From contig NW_014577331.1 in assembly GCF_000485595.1 (NCBI RefSeq), positions 37,166 through 79,852 on the forward strand: a stretch of 42,687 bases of DNA, given 5' to 3'. The position numbers were made by a program, and so were the translations under genes. The notes under the pieces were generated by a model. That model saw only the letters and a program-made list of their open reading frames with translations, did no database searches and was not told the origin of the DNA. The stretch comes from Priapulus caudatus (taxonomy: Eukaryota > Priapulida > Priapulimorpha > Priapulimorphida > Priapulidae). Positions 1-11,854 of this stretch are shown piece by piece (position 1 is the stretch's first letter; every line of letters begins with the position of its first letter).

Positions 1-2037
1 ATAAATATAATAATAAATATAAATATATATGGCGATGAAGACAACCGATGAATTCAGCCGCTGCACACAAATGCATGGCTGCAAGAATTCATATAAACCT
101 ATACTTATGTAATGTTTTAAGGTAGCGAACTGAAGTATATAGTTAATGGATTCTCATATCTCCATATAAATAATGTTATATTGCCTATTGCCTATATATT
201 GCTATATACTGTGTATATTGCACCACAATTTTACACTAATCTTTAAAGCATTATTGCCACACGTTAAACAATCTAATCAAGCATCGTGATCATTTGTGTT
301 ATGTTCGATCGTTCAAACATCAAATATAAGTTTGCTTTGTTTGGTATCCATCTTGTGCAATCCACTACACGCTGAATCGCAACGTTTTAATGCTAGACTG
401 ATCCGACGTCATTGCGATGGAAGTGGGTTGCATGATTCAAACGAATTTGAAACAGTGTAACTATGGCCCCTTGCAACGCGTGATTTAACTGAGCCTAAGA
501 CGAATTTCAAAGTTGGAAAGATTTACCTTCGTGTCTTATTCGACGTTTAGGGGCTCTAAGAACAAGAATCATGACAGCAGTACTACAATAGATTGCTGTG
601 GGGAGAAACATGCTTTAAATGCTGAGTGAGAAAATAATTTTTCCAACACTGCTAATATTGACAAGCACTGCGCATATAACCATACTAGCAGAATGAAGGG
701 TAACATTGTTGTATTTTCACATTTTAACTTAAATGCGTGAAGACTGCATATATTACTGACTTTTTTACTCTTTTTTTACAAGACGTCTATTCATCAAAGA
801 AATTCACTGAACAGGTTCTCTATTAACATGATGATGAGTACAGTCTGTAGCACATTGGGAATAGGTAAACTGCTTATTACAATCTCCACGTGGTTCATTT
901 ATGGCAACAATGATTTCCTTTCATTTGTGTGATGCGATCGTGTATTTCATATATACGCAGGCGGGTAGAGACGTATTTTCCCGTGATGTCTGTGAAGTCG
1001 GCTGGGGCTATTTCTGTTATCGTAGGCCCAATATACACCCGCACAACTTGCACTACCATACACCACTGTGTGTAATAAACGCTTTATATTTATTCCCAAT
1101 ACGGTTAAATCTTGTTTGACATGGTTTCAATTGGCCCGACATAACCGTAACATGGGTTTGTTTTTAGGGAACGGTTTTAATTATTATTCGTAGGTTTCAG
1201 TATTTCATGATTCACGGTATAGAGCGCCAGGAAGCGAAAAAAGAGCAAGTAGCAGCACAACTAAAGCTATATATATTTATATATATATAGCTGTGGGTAT
1301 ATAGATCGCCAACGATTGGGAACTTGCAATTTCAAACAGTCATAAAACATTTTATCCCGCACCTCATTTTACCCCATTTTAAAAGGAGGTACTATATGAG
1401 CATCTTAAGGAAAAACATTTTTCTTGACAACTAGGACTGTTTTGAAAACACTAATACGAGCCATTATATTAAAGGCGTTGTTAGATGGTCGAGGATGGTT
1501 TATAAAATTGTTTATTTGACTTTGTAAATTTGAAATATTAGCTTTGCTTTCTATTGAGTTTTGTTCCCATGATTACAGCCCGTGTCACTAGTATGTAGGT
1601 CTATAATATGATTAATGCAGATGGCAGCATTTCTCTATCTTGATGGTGGAGATAATGTGAGCGGCTATATTACCCACCATGACCGCATTACCTCACTTTA
1701 CTATATACATAACGAGTTATACAGTAACCATAGGAATTCAAACATTGGAAAGCAATCATCTGAGTGAAAAAATTGTCTCCATCAATTTTGTCGCTAATTA
1801 AATCTTTAAACATCTTTCTAAATGATATACGCAAAGTGCTGTTCATATTAAATTATATATGTACCAGAACCTTTTTAATATTAACTGGATATGCGTGTCT
1901 TGCGGTAGTCTGTTGGTACTGTAATTATGGCTGGGCGGAAGAGCCGCGTGCATAAAAAAAAGTTCTTAAACGCACCCATATCGCTGCATGAGTTATCCAT
2001 ACATGTCTGTGTAGAAGTAAATTTACCTACCTAACTG

Positions 2038-2068
2038 TATATATATATATATATATATTATATATATT
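2038..2068. repeat. (TA)n microsatellite
   Basis: Nearly uninterrupted TA dinucleotides with one TTA break. No other signal is seen. Confidence 0.9.
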
Positions 2069-2152
2069 GTCAGGTATATATCAGATACAAATCTGTCTAT
2101 GCGTATATTTGAATAGCTACTCCGCACGCATGTACTCTACAAACTGTAATAT

Positions 2153-2184
2153 CAAGAGCGTATTACCTTCTTAATACGCTCTTG
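2153..2184. repeat. Perfect 13-bp hairpin
   Basis: Arms 2153-2165 and 2172-2184 (CAAGAGCGTATTA and its exact complement) flank a 6-nt loop. The flanks are AT-rich. It may be the remnant of a foldback element or a small structured transcript. No function can be assigned. Confidence 0.8.
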
Positions 2185-2259
2185 GTAATATCTATGTACA
2201 TATGCGTACAATCGACAGTGAACAATGCCTAATAACGTCTCTAGCCACTATGTATGTTC

Positions 2260-2310
2260 ATATATATATATATATATATATTTATTTATTTATTTATTTG
2301 TTTATTTATG
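2260..2310. repeat. (TA)n followed by (TTTA)n microsatellite
   Basis: TA dinucleotides pass directly into TTTA tetranucleotides, with a few TTTG interruptions. Confidence 0.9.
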
Positions 2311-5300
2311 TATTTATCAGTGTTCTTTCGTAGTGAATTAGGAGTACAGACGTTTCTTCGTATGAAACCCACCATCCAAGAGGTTCCTATTGTTATCCCT
2401 TAAAGTTATGAGTTTGTTATAGAGCGGTCATTAAGCAACTAGGCGGAATAAGCGACCTTGAAACAAGTTTTTTTTAATAAAAGATGCGCTTATGCGTAAG
2501 ACAGTCTATTCACAAGCAGCCTATATTACAGAGTCTTAAACGGATATTAAATGCTTGTAAATGCTATACTTTTTGCGATTTTCAAATAATAGTTTTTTTT
2601 TATAGCGGACAAGCCACTGCAGGCACTAATGCCAGGACGTCTGATAGAACTTTAAATACTGCTCACACATAGTAGGTCGTCTGCGAACGCAACGATTGTT
2701 TGCTTATGGGATTATGGAGATCAGTAACTCACTGAGAATAAATGCTCAATTAGTCAATGTAAAATATAGTGAAAGTGTCCTCACACAACGGTTGACATTG
2801 AATGCATTGTTTGTTATGTGACTCACAAAGTTATTAAGTCAACTTGATTTGTTCCCAGCGGATGGGGCATGCAGCGCTTCTTGCGTTTGAGGTATTTTTC
2901 TATGCCAAGCCGTTACTACGAGCGGGTTGTTATCAACATTACCTCGAATCTGACATTGCTCTGCTGTACATAATTCATTTCCAATTACCTAGTTATACAA
3001 TTATTCTATTTAAACGGTACATGCGGTTTTGGGTACCGGTATTTTTTATATGTTTGTGTGAAATTATTACCAGAATCTATCTTGCCCTCCCTCCCAACTC
3101 TTTATGTCACGTTATTTTTACGAATTTAATATACAATACTATACTGGGTATAGTACGTATATAACTGGGGTGACTAGTTAAATTCGAATTTGTCGAGTTG
3201 GAGGCGGCGTGATAGGACGGATAAAGACAGGAACAAAGGCCCCTTATTGCAGATGTGCACGTGCATAAATACTCACCGGCTGGCGGCCACTTTTTTCCAA
3301 AATTATACTGAATTAAATAATTGCGTCTTGTCGGGAAATTATCACAGTGTATAAATACCCGTACTCCGCCAGATACCCGCTGCGTTGATGGGCACGGCGT
3401 GTTTTTGCCGTGTATACTTCAGTAGCTGACACAGGTAAACGAATGTGGGATTTATCCTCTTGTCTGATATTCGGCTCCATCTAGAGCTTTTCAGCGCGGG
3501 GAATTTGACGCACGGCAGGCGGCCAACGGCGTTCCACCTGTAGCAAAATCTGTTCATCTGTTTGTGTGGCAGATAGCCGTTGGGCATCGACAAAGCTGGG
3601 ACGCGCTTTTAGAACTGATAGCATGTGATACAGAATGATGAACATGACGCGCACGCTGGCCACCTCGGCGCGGCATGCTGCGCTTTGTTGTGCGTCAGGT
3701 ACTCACCAGGCAATGCTAATCATTTAAACTACGCGAGTTAAGTAGATAAATAGCGTGGCGCTCTTCTTAAATTGTCTCCTGGTAGGAAGGCATGTTATTT
3801 TTATGCTTTTGAAGGGTTCTTTGTAAAGGGGTTCAAATCGACAGATGTTCAAAAGTGCAGTCAAAAGACAGCTTAAAGAGTTTCCCATTTAGTAAGGAAT
3901 TTATGACGGCGTTCGTTCTTTTACGAAGAATTGCTCAAAATTCGCGGTGACAGTGCCTTCCGCACCATTGCAAATCGATAATCGTACACGCACTCACGAA
4001 CGCACGCATGCACATACGCATTTGTTCACTCTCTCACTCTCTCGATCCCTTGCTCGCTCGCTCACTCACTCACGAATACCTACCTACTTACACACACTGG
4101 CGTTCTTGTCTATACTAAAAGTATTGACCATAAGCATACAGGGCCGATTTCGCTGGATTGGTGTGACATCGTCGATGCATAGGTTTAGTTCTAGTGAATA
4201 ATTTAAGATACATTACTCTGAGGTTTAATTTAAGTTGACTATAATCTGACTATCCGGAATTGGCATGGCTGTTAATCTTACTATGTGGCGTTATAAAATG
4301 TAAATTTACAATTATTCAGTTCATATATTCAATTACCTATATTCAAATATATAAAAACCGAATTATTGCAACGCATAGTTATATTACAATTATCCTCACT
4401 CGGTAATGTATTGTAGCCGCAGATGTCACGTTTAGCTACCGTGGATATTCTTCCATTAAGAGCGTGGTTCCACAAATGCGATGAGACAGGCATGCGTGAC
4501 GTAGTGTCAGGTAGGCCAAATCGCGACATAGTCAGCTACTAGCCAGAAATAATCTGGCCTTGTGCCCGAATTCAGTTTGCAGTGATGTCGCCACTGATAT
4601 ATTATCAACGCTGCAAGGGGATGCAGGGCTCTAGGTTCGTCACGCGCGAACGACAATGTAAAATCGCCGGGGCGGCAGCGCACCTTCCATTGTGAGAGCG
4701 AGACTCTTCAAATAATGTAACGTACCCAATGGTGCATCTTCTGGAATAGCTTGCTCAAGATGAAGCAGCTCATTCATGTTTAGATGGGTACTGGGTTGGG
4801 TCAAGCACAAAAATTGTCATGTGTCGTCTTAGAAAACCTAATTTCGTAAAAATAATAAAATCCGTGATCTGTGATCGTGATTTTCGTCGTCAGTCCTTTT
4901 AAGATCAAAAATAGAAAACCGTTTCGCAAGATTCTCTTTACGTTTGCGTGCGGGGGGTTGTGCGTCGATGCTTGTGCACCTGTAGGCCTACGGTACGTGG
5001 GTGCGTAGGTGTGTACAAGTGGGAGGGTGGGAGGAAAATAAGGGAGCTTGTGTGTGGTCGCGTGTGCGTGTGCGCGCAAGACTGTACCAAACACGAATGT
5101 TACTAGATAGTCACGATTCATTACATTTTGTATGGTAATATTAATATGTGTTATTGCTCTTTTGTTTGTCAGCTCTTTTCTTTCAAGTAATTTCTCACAT
5201 ACGTTTAAGTTGGGTAAAGCGGTGGAAATAAACTATTTCTCACAGCTAAGTTAGATGACATCCATCAACGTGTCTACGTGCTTTCTGGGTGAGTTCAGGG

Positions 5301-7512
5301 CGTGGGAAACACAGGGTTTGTTATAGAAAACGCAGACAAGTGATTTCAACCTGTTAAGACGCCGGAGGCTACGCGGAGACGGGTTGTACGGCGAAACCTG
5401 TTGCTAAATGCTCAAACGTGTCTTTTTTGTTGCATTAAATACGGTGTTTAAATATACAAGAGTCAGATTTAGTGCTGTAGATGGTACACATGTGATGAGT
5501 GTAGCAGTAGTGAAAGAGGATTACGCCCGACTCTACAGCAAGTGAGATTATAAAACGTTTGCAAAAATCTATATATTTGAGTAATGTTCAAGAAATTATT
5601 ATACCGTAATTCGTAAGTGTTTTATACGTCGCCGCGCATTGTAACAACACGCACGCATAATTTGTTACTGCATCTGATCACTTAGCTAGATATTTATGCT
5701 TACGATGTGCGTGTAACTGGGTATGTTAAACTGATAGCATTTCATCATGAAAAATATAACGATTTTTGATCCTGTCCCCGATTACATGTAAACACACAGT
5801 TATAATCACGAGACTTCCCTCAGGCTTCTCGCGCCAAGTTGCGTATTAGCCGCCATCCCCATCTCTCCTTGGCATGCGCTATATATGTGAAACCTCTTTC
5901 CGGGTGTGTCCTACTGGTCTAGCGCTCGCTATTTAGCAGGGATAATATATAACGAGTTTTTATATCGTCCACAATTATACATAAATACGATATAATCACA
6001 AGACCTACAGGGGGATAATAGGTTAATGACTCTACTATATCTGAATATGATTACCTCTGGTGGCACTAATTGCATCTGTTAGAAGATATATGAATAATAT
6101 ATCGCTTTATAATTCATAATTATTTTAACATATCTAGGCAATACGACACCGTGCAAAAGGCCCCCGACATTAAGTCTGTACGTAGCAGTTATGTAGCTGC
6201 GAGGAATGTGTTGTGCGTACGAGAACGAGCGCGTGTGTCTTGATGTGCCTGTCTGTGAGTACGCGCACGCAATGCCACAGCGGACGATACGATAAATAAT
6301 TGCTAATAACTAATACTCTAAACAAGCTTTGTGTCTGTTTATTGTAAATAGTGTTTGTTTATTTAGTGTGTTTTTTGAGGTAACGACTAGGTCTGGCCAT
6401 GAAAAGCGCAATAGGCGAGTATGCCTTTGGAATATTGTACACAGACTTTCACGAAACGGATATGATTTCTAAGGCCACACAATCTATTTGCCTTCGCCAG
6501 GCAATATTTGTGTTTTACTATAAAATAATTTCTGTACTTTAGTGTATAAACTCGCCTAACCTAACTAAATAACGTAACCAGTTAAAGCTAATTAACCTAA
6601 CGCAATCTTTAATTTCGAGGTGTGTATAAACATCGCAGAACTCTAGTGGTCGTACTAATTACTACAATACAACTAGGTTTCAATGTCATTTTCAATGTAA
6701 ATGCCAATGGAATTTCAATATGTTGTCTAAACACACACATGTGCGTACGAAATCGTGTGAAAAAAGGTTAAAAACAACAACCCTGTTCGTTCTGAGCTAA
6801 TATCAGCAGTGCAATGCTAACAAACAACAAGCTCGTCTGTGCTTTGCCCAGAACCTGCCCGGTGGCGTCCTCGCTGTCATGCGTACATTGTCATTCGCTA
6901 ACAATGCTACAAATGTTGCTTGCTTGCCAGTGCGGAATGAAAACACACCCGTGCGTTTTTCCCATGCATTTGTTAAATCAGGTATATTTGTGCAACGCGA
7001 CCATTACAAAGACTGGAAGTTTCCAGGCAAAAATCATAGTGTAAATATTTCATTGGCGTTTTGAAAAGAGACGGGTCTTTTATTGGCCCGTAACAAGCGC
7101 ATGCATGCACATCACATCGGCGGGTCAGTATTACTTCCGACGATGGGCAGTAACTGCCACTACAGTAACTACTGCGACGACCGGCGTTTGCCTTTGATGC
7201 GTTCGCGGTTGGGCGCATGTGAAGTTGGTGATTAAATAAGGCGCCTCGACGCAGTTTGTCGATCTTTTCTTGGTGCAATATAATGTCTCATTCTAGTGAA
7301 AGACCAGCGTTTGTGACACATATTTCCGACATCATCGCGCGAAACAGCTTTAAGGTCGGGGTTAGTTGTTTTATACCAGCATCCCCATATCACATATATG
7401 CCTTATGGAATTGATATGCAACGATTTTCAGACTTTTAGTATAATCACATTTGTTTGTTTATTCCAAATACAGATTCATAGTAGCGGCGACGACGCATCA
7501 GCAAAATACGAC

Positions 7513-10031
7513 ATGTTGGGAATGAAGGTGGAACGATACCAGAAAGTCATCTACGCGATCAATGGCCTCCTAGCCGCCTGCGTCATCATATTTGTCATCG
7601 TCTCCATATGGCTTCTCAAGGACAGTCACATGACCCTGATTCCAGTAAAGTTCTCCGATGCGAGCTTCATCTATGCGTACTATGCTTTGATCGTACAGGC
7701 TGGGGTTGTTCAAGCGCTCGGCTGCTACGCAACATACAGACTCAAGAAGAAGCTGCTATATGTGTTCTGGTTCTGGCTGTTACTGCTGTTAATTGGTGAC
7801 ATTGTTGTTGGATTAATTTGGGTTCTAAGATTTAACGCGTTATCTGCGAGCCTTCCACAATCTTTGCTGGATGATTTGCAATCGGAGTATGGCCAAGTGG
7901 GCCGTTCAACTCGTGCGTGGGATGATGTGCAAAGCAATGACCAATGCTGTGGTGTGAACGGACCAATGGATTATCAAGATTCAAGTTGGTTCAAAAATGT
8001 GGCGTCGACCCAACCAGCAGCTTTGAGCATGCAGGTGCTGCCATCTAGTTGTTGCAAAATCAACTCTAACTCGAAGGTTGTGCTAAACCCCATCTGCATG
8101 CAGAGCTACGACAACGTATTCATCTACAAACAAGGATGCAAGAAAAGTGTCGCATCTTGGTTGCAAAGTACGGCCAATAAGATGTTTTTACTCGGCTATT
8201 GTTTGATAGCCTTCTTCAAGGCCGTCTCCCTTGCAATACTCTGGCGAGAGATAAGAAAACTCGGACGAAAACTGCAGAAAATGTGGCGATATTCGCAGTC
8301 CAACCTCACCAGCGCCGATGAGAGCTGTATTGAGAGAGCTACCAATGACGATTGCGAGAACGAGGGCGAGATAAACCAAGGTGCCGAGATTGCTGTGGAA
8401 AGAGAAGTGGAGACGGATGAGACTGAACTTAACCAGGGTGTGAAGCCGGTGTAAGTTTGACATTGATAGCCACACTACACTTTCTTTTTGCGTATGCACG
8501 AAGTAGTCTACGATGAATGGAGCAACGTTACAAACATTTTTTTGCAGTTTATATTTATTACTCACATGTGGATTTTGTATGTTGTATATATATAAATATA
8601 TATATATATTTACAACTCGTTAGTAGGCTTGACTGGTGTGGATTTCTGTGGCGTATCAAATAATTTCCACATAAAATGTGTCGTTTTTTCAGATATGGAA
8701 GTAGCAGTGAACACCAACAATGGCAGCAACAGCAGCAACGGTTTCTTCAGCAACGACGGATGCGGCGCTCGATCTCCTTGGTAGATCTTACTGAATCTGG
8801 CATTTCAGTTAAGGAGGTGTGTGCGGAGAGTGTACCTAAGTCTACTGGAAAGATCACCACTTCCTCGCAGCAGAGTCGACCTCGTGCGTTGAACACTAAC
8901 GTAGTTTCAATCGCGCATGCGCAAAATGAGCCGGGCCAGAGAAGACCGCACCTTCTCATTGCGACTGTGCACCAGCGCGGTGTGCGCTCAAGAAGATCAC
9001 TGAATTTTGACAGCAGCGCAAGGCACCGGTTTAAACCAGCCGATATAGATCTTTTCAAAGAAATCATGCACCGAAAGATGGCTGATAAATTACACAAAGG
9101 CGAGACGCCGGCTGACAACCCGATAGAGACAGGTAGTGCCGATCTCACCGTCAAACATAAAGCGCATTACACGAGCAACGTGGGCGACGTGACCGGGCGT
9201 CCGCCGATAGAGGCAATTAATATGCAGCTACTGAACAGTCAAGTACCTAAGCAGCGCAATATCGCCACGTCTGGCAACAACTTTGTGTACAAGAAGTGCG
9301 ACGATATTCCACACGTTGCATCGGTGCATGCTAACGAATCGGCACAGATGCATCACGGCCGTCAGGGTCAGCTGCTGCCGGCTCCCGGCCGCAATTCGTC
9401 GCCGGTTACTGTGCAGCACGTTAGGAGTGCTCGGGGGTTTACCCCACAAAAGCCGGGCAGCGGACAGAGCAAGGGGATGCACCCCGACACAGACGCAGCG
9501 AGGCGGGGCTTGGCTGTCGGTGTCGAACCGAGCAGGCTGCCTTTGGTAGCGAATACGGACAGTGAGGAATCTCCCCCGTCGCTGGAGAGGTCGCTGGAGA
9601 GGTCGGGGCGAGAAGCGCTCCAGCAGCGGCAAATGATGGACAGAGCGCAATCTAGACTGGCGACGCCGTCGTCTAGACGACTCTCGTCTGCACAGCAATC
9701 GCAAAACGCTACCCAGTGCGGCAGTTTCTCCCAGGAGGACATAACTGAGAAGGAAATCAAAACAAAACTGAACAATGCGAAAGCGATGCTAGAAAATCAA
9801 ACATCTAACAGCCGCGCCGGCAGCGCACACGAGTTGCAAAGCTGTGATGCTGCGCGCCCTCTGGTGGAAGAACAGAGCGGGCGTGCGCGTAATTGCTTAA
9901 GTGACAATAGAACTTGTGAAAGCATAAACGTCGCTTTAATACGAAATAAGAACCGAGGAAGTAGAAGCCATATCAAACATGAACAAGTGCATAGTACGAT
10001 GCGAGATACTGAGATATTTACGATAAGTTGA
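7513..10031 (+). CDS. Tetraspanin with long cytoplasmic tail (two coding exons)
   Basis: Membrane scaffold protein that would organise partner proteins at the cell surface or in vesicles. Coding exons are 7513-8450 and 8693-10031, joined in phase 2, giving 758 residues. Four membrane segments lie near residues 13-35, 53-75, 81-105 and 224-244. The large extracellular loop has the family's CCG motif (QCCG, residues 144-147), a second pair in PSSCC, and two more cysteines (PICMQ, QGCKK), six in all. The start MLGMKVERYQKV gives the short N-terminus usual for tetraspanins; an acceptor-like CAG at 7471-7473 suggests this exon begins with 5' UTR. The tail, residues 245-758, is polar, with a Q-rich stretch and basophilic kinase-like sites (RRMRRSIS, RSRRSLNF). 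Family members usually end shortly after the fourth segment, so this tail is odd. A decayed copy downstream retains traces of it, supporting the join. The exact family branch is unknown. Confidence 0.8.
8451..8692 (+). other. Tetraspanin intron whose donor overlaps an in-frame stop
   Basis: The 242-bp intron begins GTAAGT at 8451 and ends TTTTTTCAG at 8692. Read unspliced, the frame stops at once (GTG TAA at 8449-8454), giving a 313-residue tetraspanin of ordinary length. Spliced, it continues in frame into the 445-codon tail. Both ends match the splice consensus and the phase agrees (GT plus A). The intron contains an AT microsatellite at about 8584-8610. Confidence 0.65.
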
Positions 10032-10137
10032 AGAGACTTGTTTGAAATCGATCTAGTAGGATATAGTCGTTTAATCTGTAACATTAACTGTGTTATCGAT
10101 ATATACGTTACAAATCTGTCAGTAGTAAAATTCATGT

Positions 10138-10143
10138 AATAAA
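10138..10143 (+). terminator. Polyadenylation signal AATAAA for the tetraspanin
   Basis: AATAAA lies 107 bp past the stop codon, and a second AATAAA occurs at 10200-10205. Position and strand fit 3'-end formation of the tetraspanin transcript. This is inferred from the hexamer alone. Confidence 0.5.
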
Positions 10144-11501
10144 ATAGACTGAAAGTTCTTTTCATAGATGCTTAGTATATCAACATCTATCTGTTATTAA
10201 ATAAAAAACATCTTGATTTCCAAATTATAAATTACGTGACACAGAAATGTCGTTTGATATGCCTTAATCGTTAGGTTAGTACGTAATAATACTGGATCGC
10301 CATTACGAACAGGGAAAATGCAGCAACATCAAGATGGTAAAAATAAAATGACACATAAAATAAGAAGCCTACGCACACTTGGAGTTAACCATGGAACACG
10401 AACGGAGAGGTGGAGTGGTGGAGAAGATAATATGCAATTAAAATGAATAACACAAAATCATAACTATACGTCACATCAGGAGTGTACGTTACTATATTAT
10501 ACACCCCTGATCACATAAATATGCTGTAAAATCTACTATATAATTTAAGAAAAAATAGTATTGAAATACAACGTACTGATATTTGAAAGGACTCACCTAC
10601 TAGGAGCTACAGATATATATATACATTGTTCGAAAAGGTAAAATCCAGTAATTCATAACCAAATGAAATCATTTCTGGTTTACAAGCAAATCGCGCAAGG
10701 AATTCGCTCATTAGATAGTTAGGCCAAACATATAATAATATCATCACTATCTTCAAAAAGCGTTTCAAATTCACAATAATACATTTTTGCGAATGTAAAC
10801 GTTTGTGAAGAAAACATGGGAAAATATTCTCAGTGCGTGGTTACAATTAACGGGTTACCGCGTATATTTTGCTTGAACGAGTTATTTTCGTCGGGATGGC
10901 CATTGACAGTAGGTAATATATGACAGCTGATGTCTGTCACTTTAACATTAGTGGATTGTTTGGCCATTGACACATTTGTGTCAGTGGATGAGCAACAATT
11001 TATCATGAGACCACTTCTTGCTTTCAGGTAAGAAATTGGCAAACATCACACTTGGCATGTTGTTGTCTGGTAGGCCTAACATTCACAAGCTATACAGAGA
11101 ATTCGCCTACAGTAATCTCACCCGAACCGAATCTAATTATTAGTGGAATTCCGCTGTTTTGGCGATTTTAACAGGAACGTTTTTTTCACACAACCCGAAA
11201 TCACATTACGTCACCCATGTCATTATAATTATCGAAGTGCTTTATCATAAGGAACATGTCGCAAGACACCAGTTATTTGTGCAAGTTAAATTATATTCCA
11301 TAATCACATAACAAATTAAAAATTTTGGTCTAAATCATCCAGTGTTAGCCATGGCATATGTTAAATACACTTTCGTCCTGAAAAAGATTGAACTACCGTT
11401 ATTACGGCCGGTATCATCGTTATCACTAGGCGTACGCGTTATGCCCTCCCTATGCGTTAATAACCAAAGTATTACAGGGAATTCCCTATTATCTTCTTAT
11501 G

Positions 11502-11534
<33 letters not shown>

Positions 11535-11673
11535 TTCTACCAAAAGCTAATAAACACCGGTATAACTTATAACAGGTTATAACAGGTATTTATTAGCTCT
11601 TGATTCTACTCTGTAGCGTTCCAGTGCAAATGGCAAGTTCTGTAGTTTTTGCATCCTCCTAAACTTGCGCTGC
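10144..11673. other. Intergenic spacer between tetraspanin and nAChR A
   Basis: AT-rich, with no gene recognised. It holds an imperfect inverted repeat (arms 10475-10486 and 10500-10511, one mismatch) and an AT microsatellite at about 11502-11529. Short open frames here have no recognisable domains. Confidence 0.5.
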
Positions 11674-11854
11674 TCCAGAAACACATGAGCTATGCTCCTG
11701 ATCGTTATACGCGGCGGCATCATTCCATCTATGACCTGACAGCAGGAGGGCCGGTGTGAATAAGCCGTGCAACTAAATACGCCAAGGGCTGGAATTATAG
11801 AATAGATGCTGGTGGCTTCATTATAGATGTTTGAACGGGTTGCTAAAGACTGTG
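11674..11854 (+). promoter_or_regulatory. Conserved 5' flank / 5' UTR of nAChR A
   Basis: This stretch is clearly similar to the DNA upstream of copies B and C, including the shared block ACTAAATACGCC near 11772 and the GTGGCTTCA segment just before the start. Conservation among the three copies suggests 5' UTR or promoter. No TATA box or initiator can be assigned with confidence. Confidence 0.45.

Larger units (their letters stand above)
1..7473. other. Intergenic region, no recognisable gene
   Basis: About 7.5 kb in which I see no exon of a family I recognise. Open frames are short (at most 106 codons), biased to low-complexity residues, and lack a convincing acceptor-exon-donor arrangement. 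It contains AT and TTTA microsatellites, a short perfect hairpin, and a relatively GC-rich patch around 3360-3720. A non-coding first exon and promoter of the downstream tetraspanin may lie near its right end, but I cannot place them. Confidence 0.5.

Noticed and set aside
3820-3850. tRNA B-box-like GGTTCAAATC
   Set aside because: No A-box or cloverleaf can be formed with the upstream sequence.
7366-7512. Upstream extension of the tetraspanin from ATG 7366
   Set aside because: It adds a hydrophobic stretch foreign to tetraspanin N-termini and runs through an acceptor-like CAG at 7471-7473. The ATG at 7513 gives the usual short N-terminus.
8676-8692. ATG at 8676 as an independent start for a 451-residue protein
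   Set aside because: These 17 bases are the pyrimidine-rich 3' end of an intron (TCGTTTTTTCAG). The exon from 8693 joins the tetraspanin frame in the correct phase.
9228-9775. Long minus-strand open frames opposite the tetraspanin tail
   Set aside because: They are shadows of the plus-strand coding exon, without splice context or recognisable domains.
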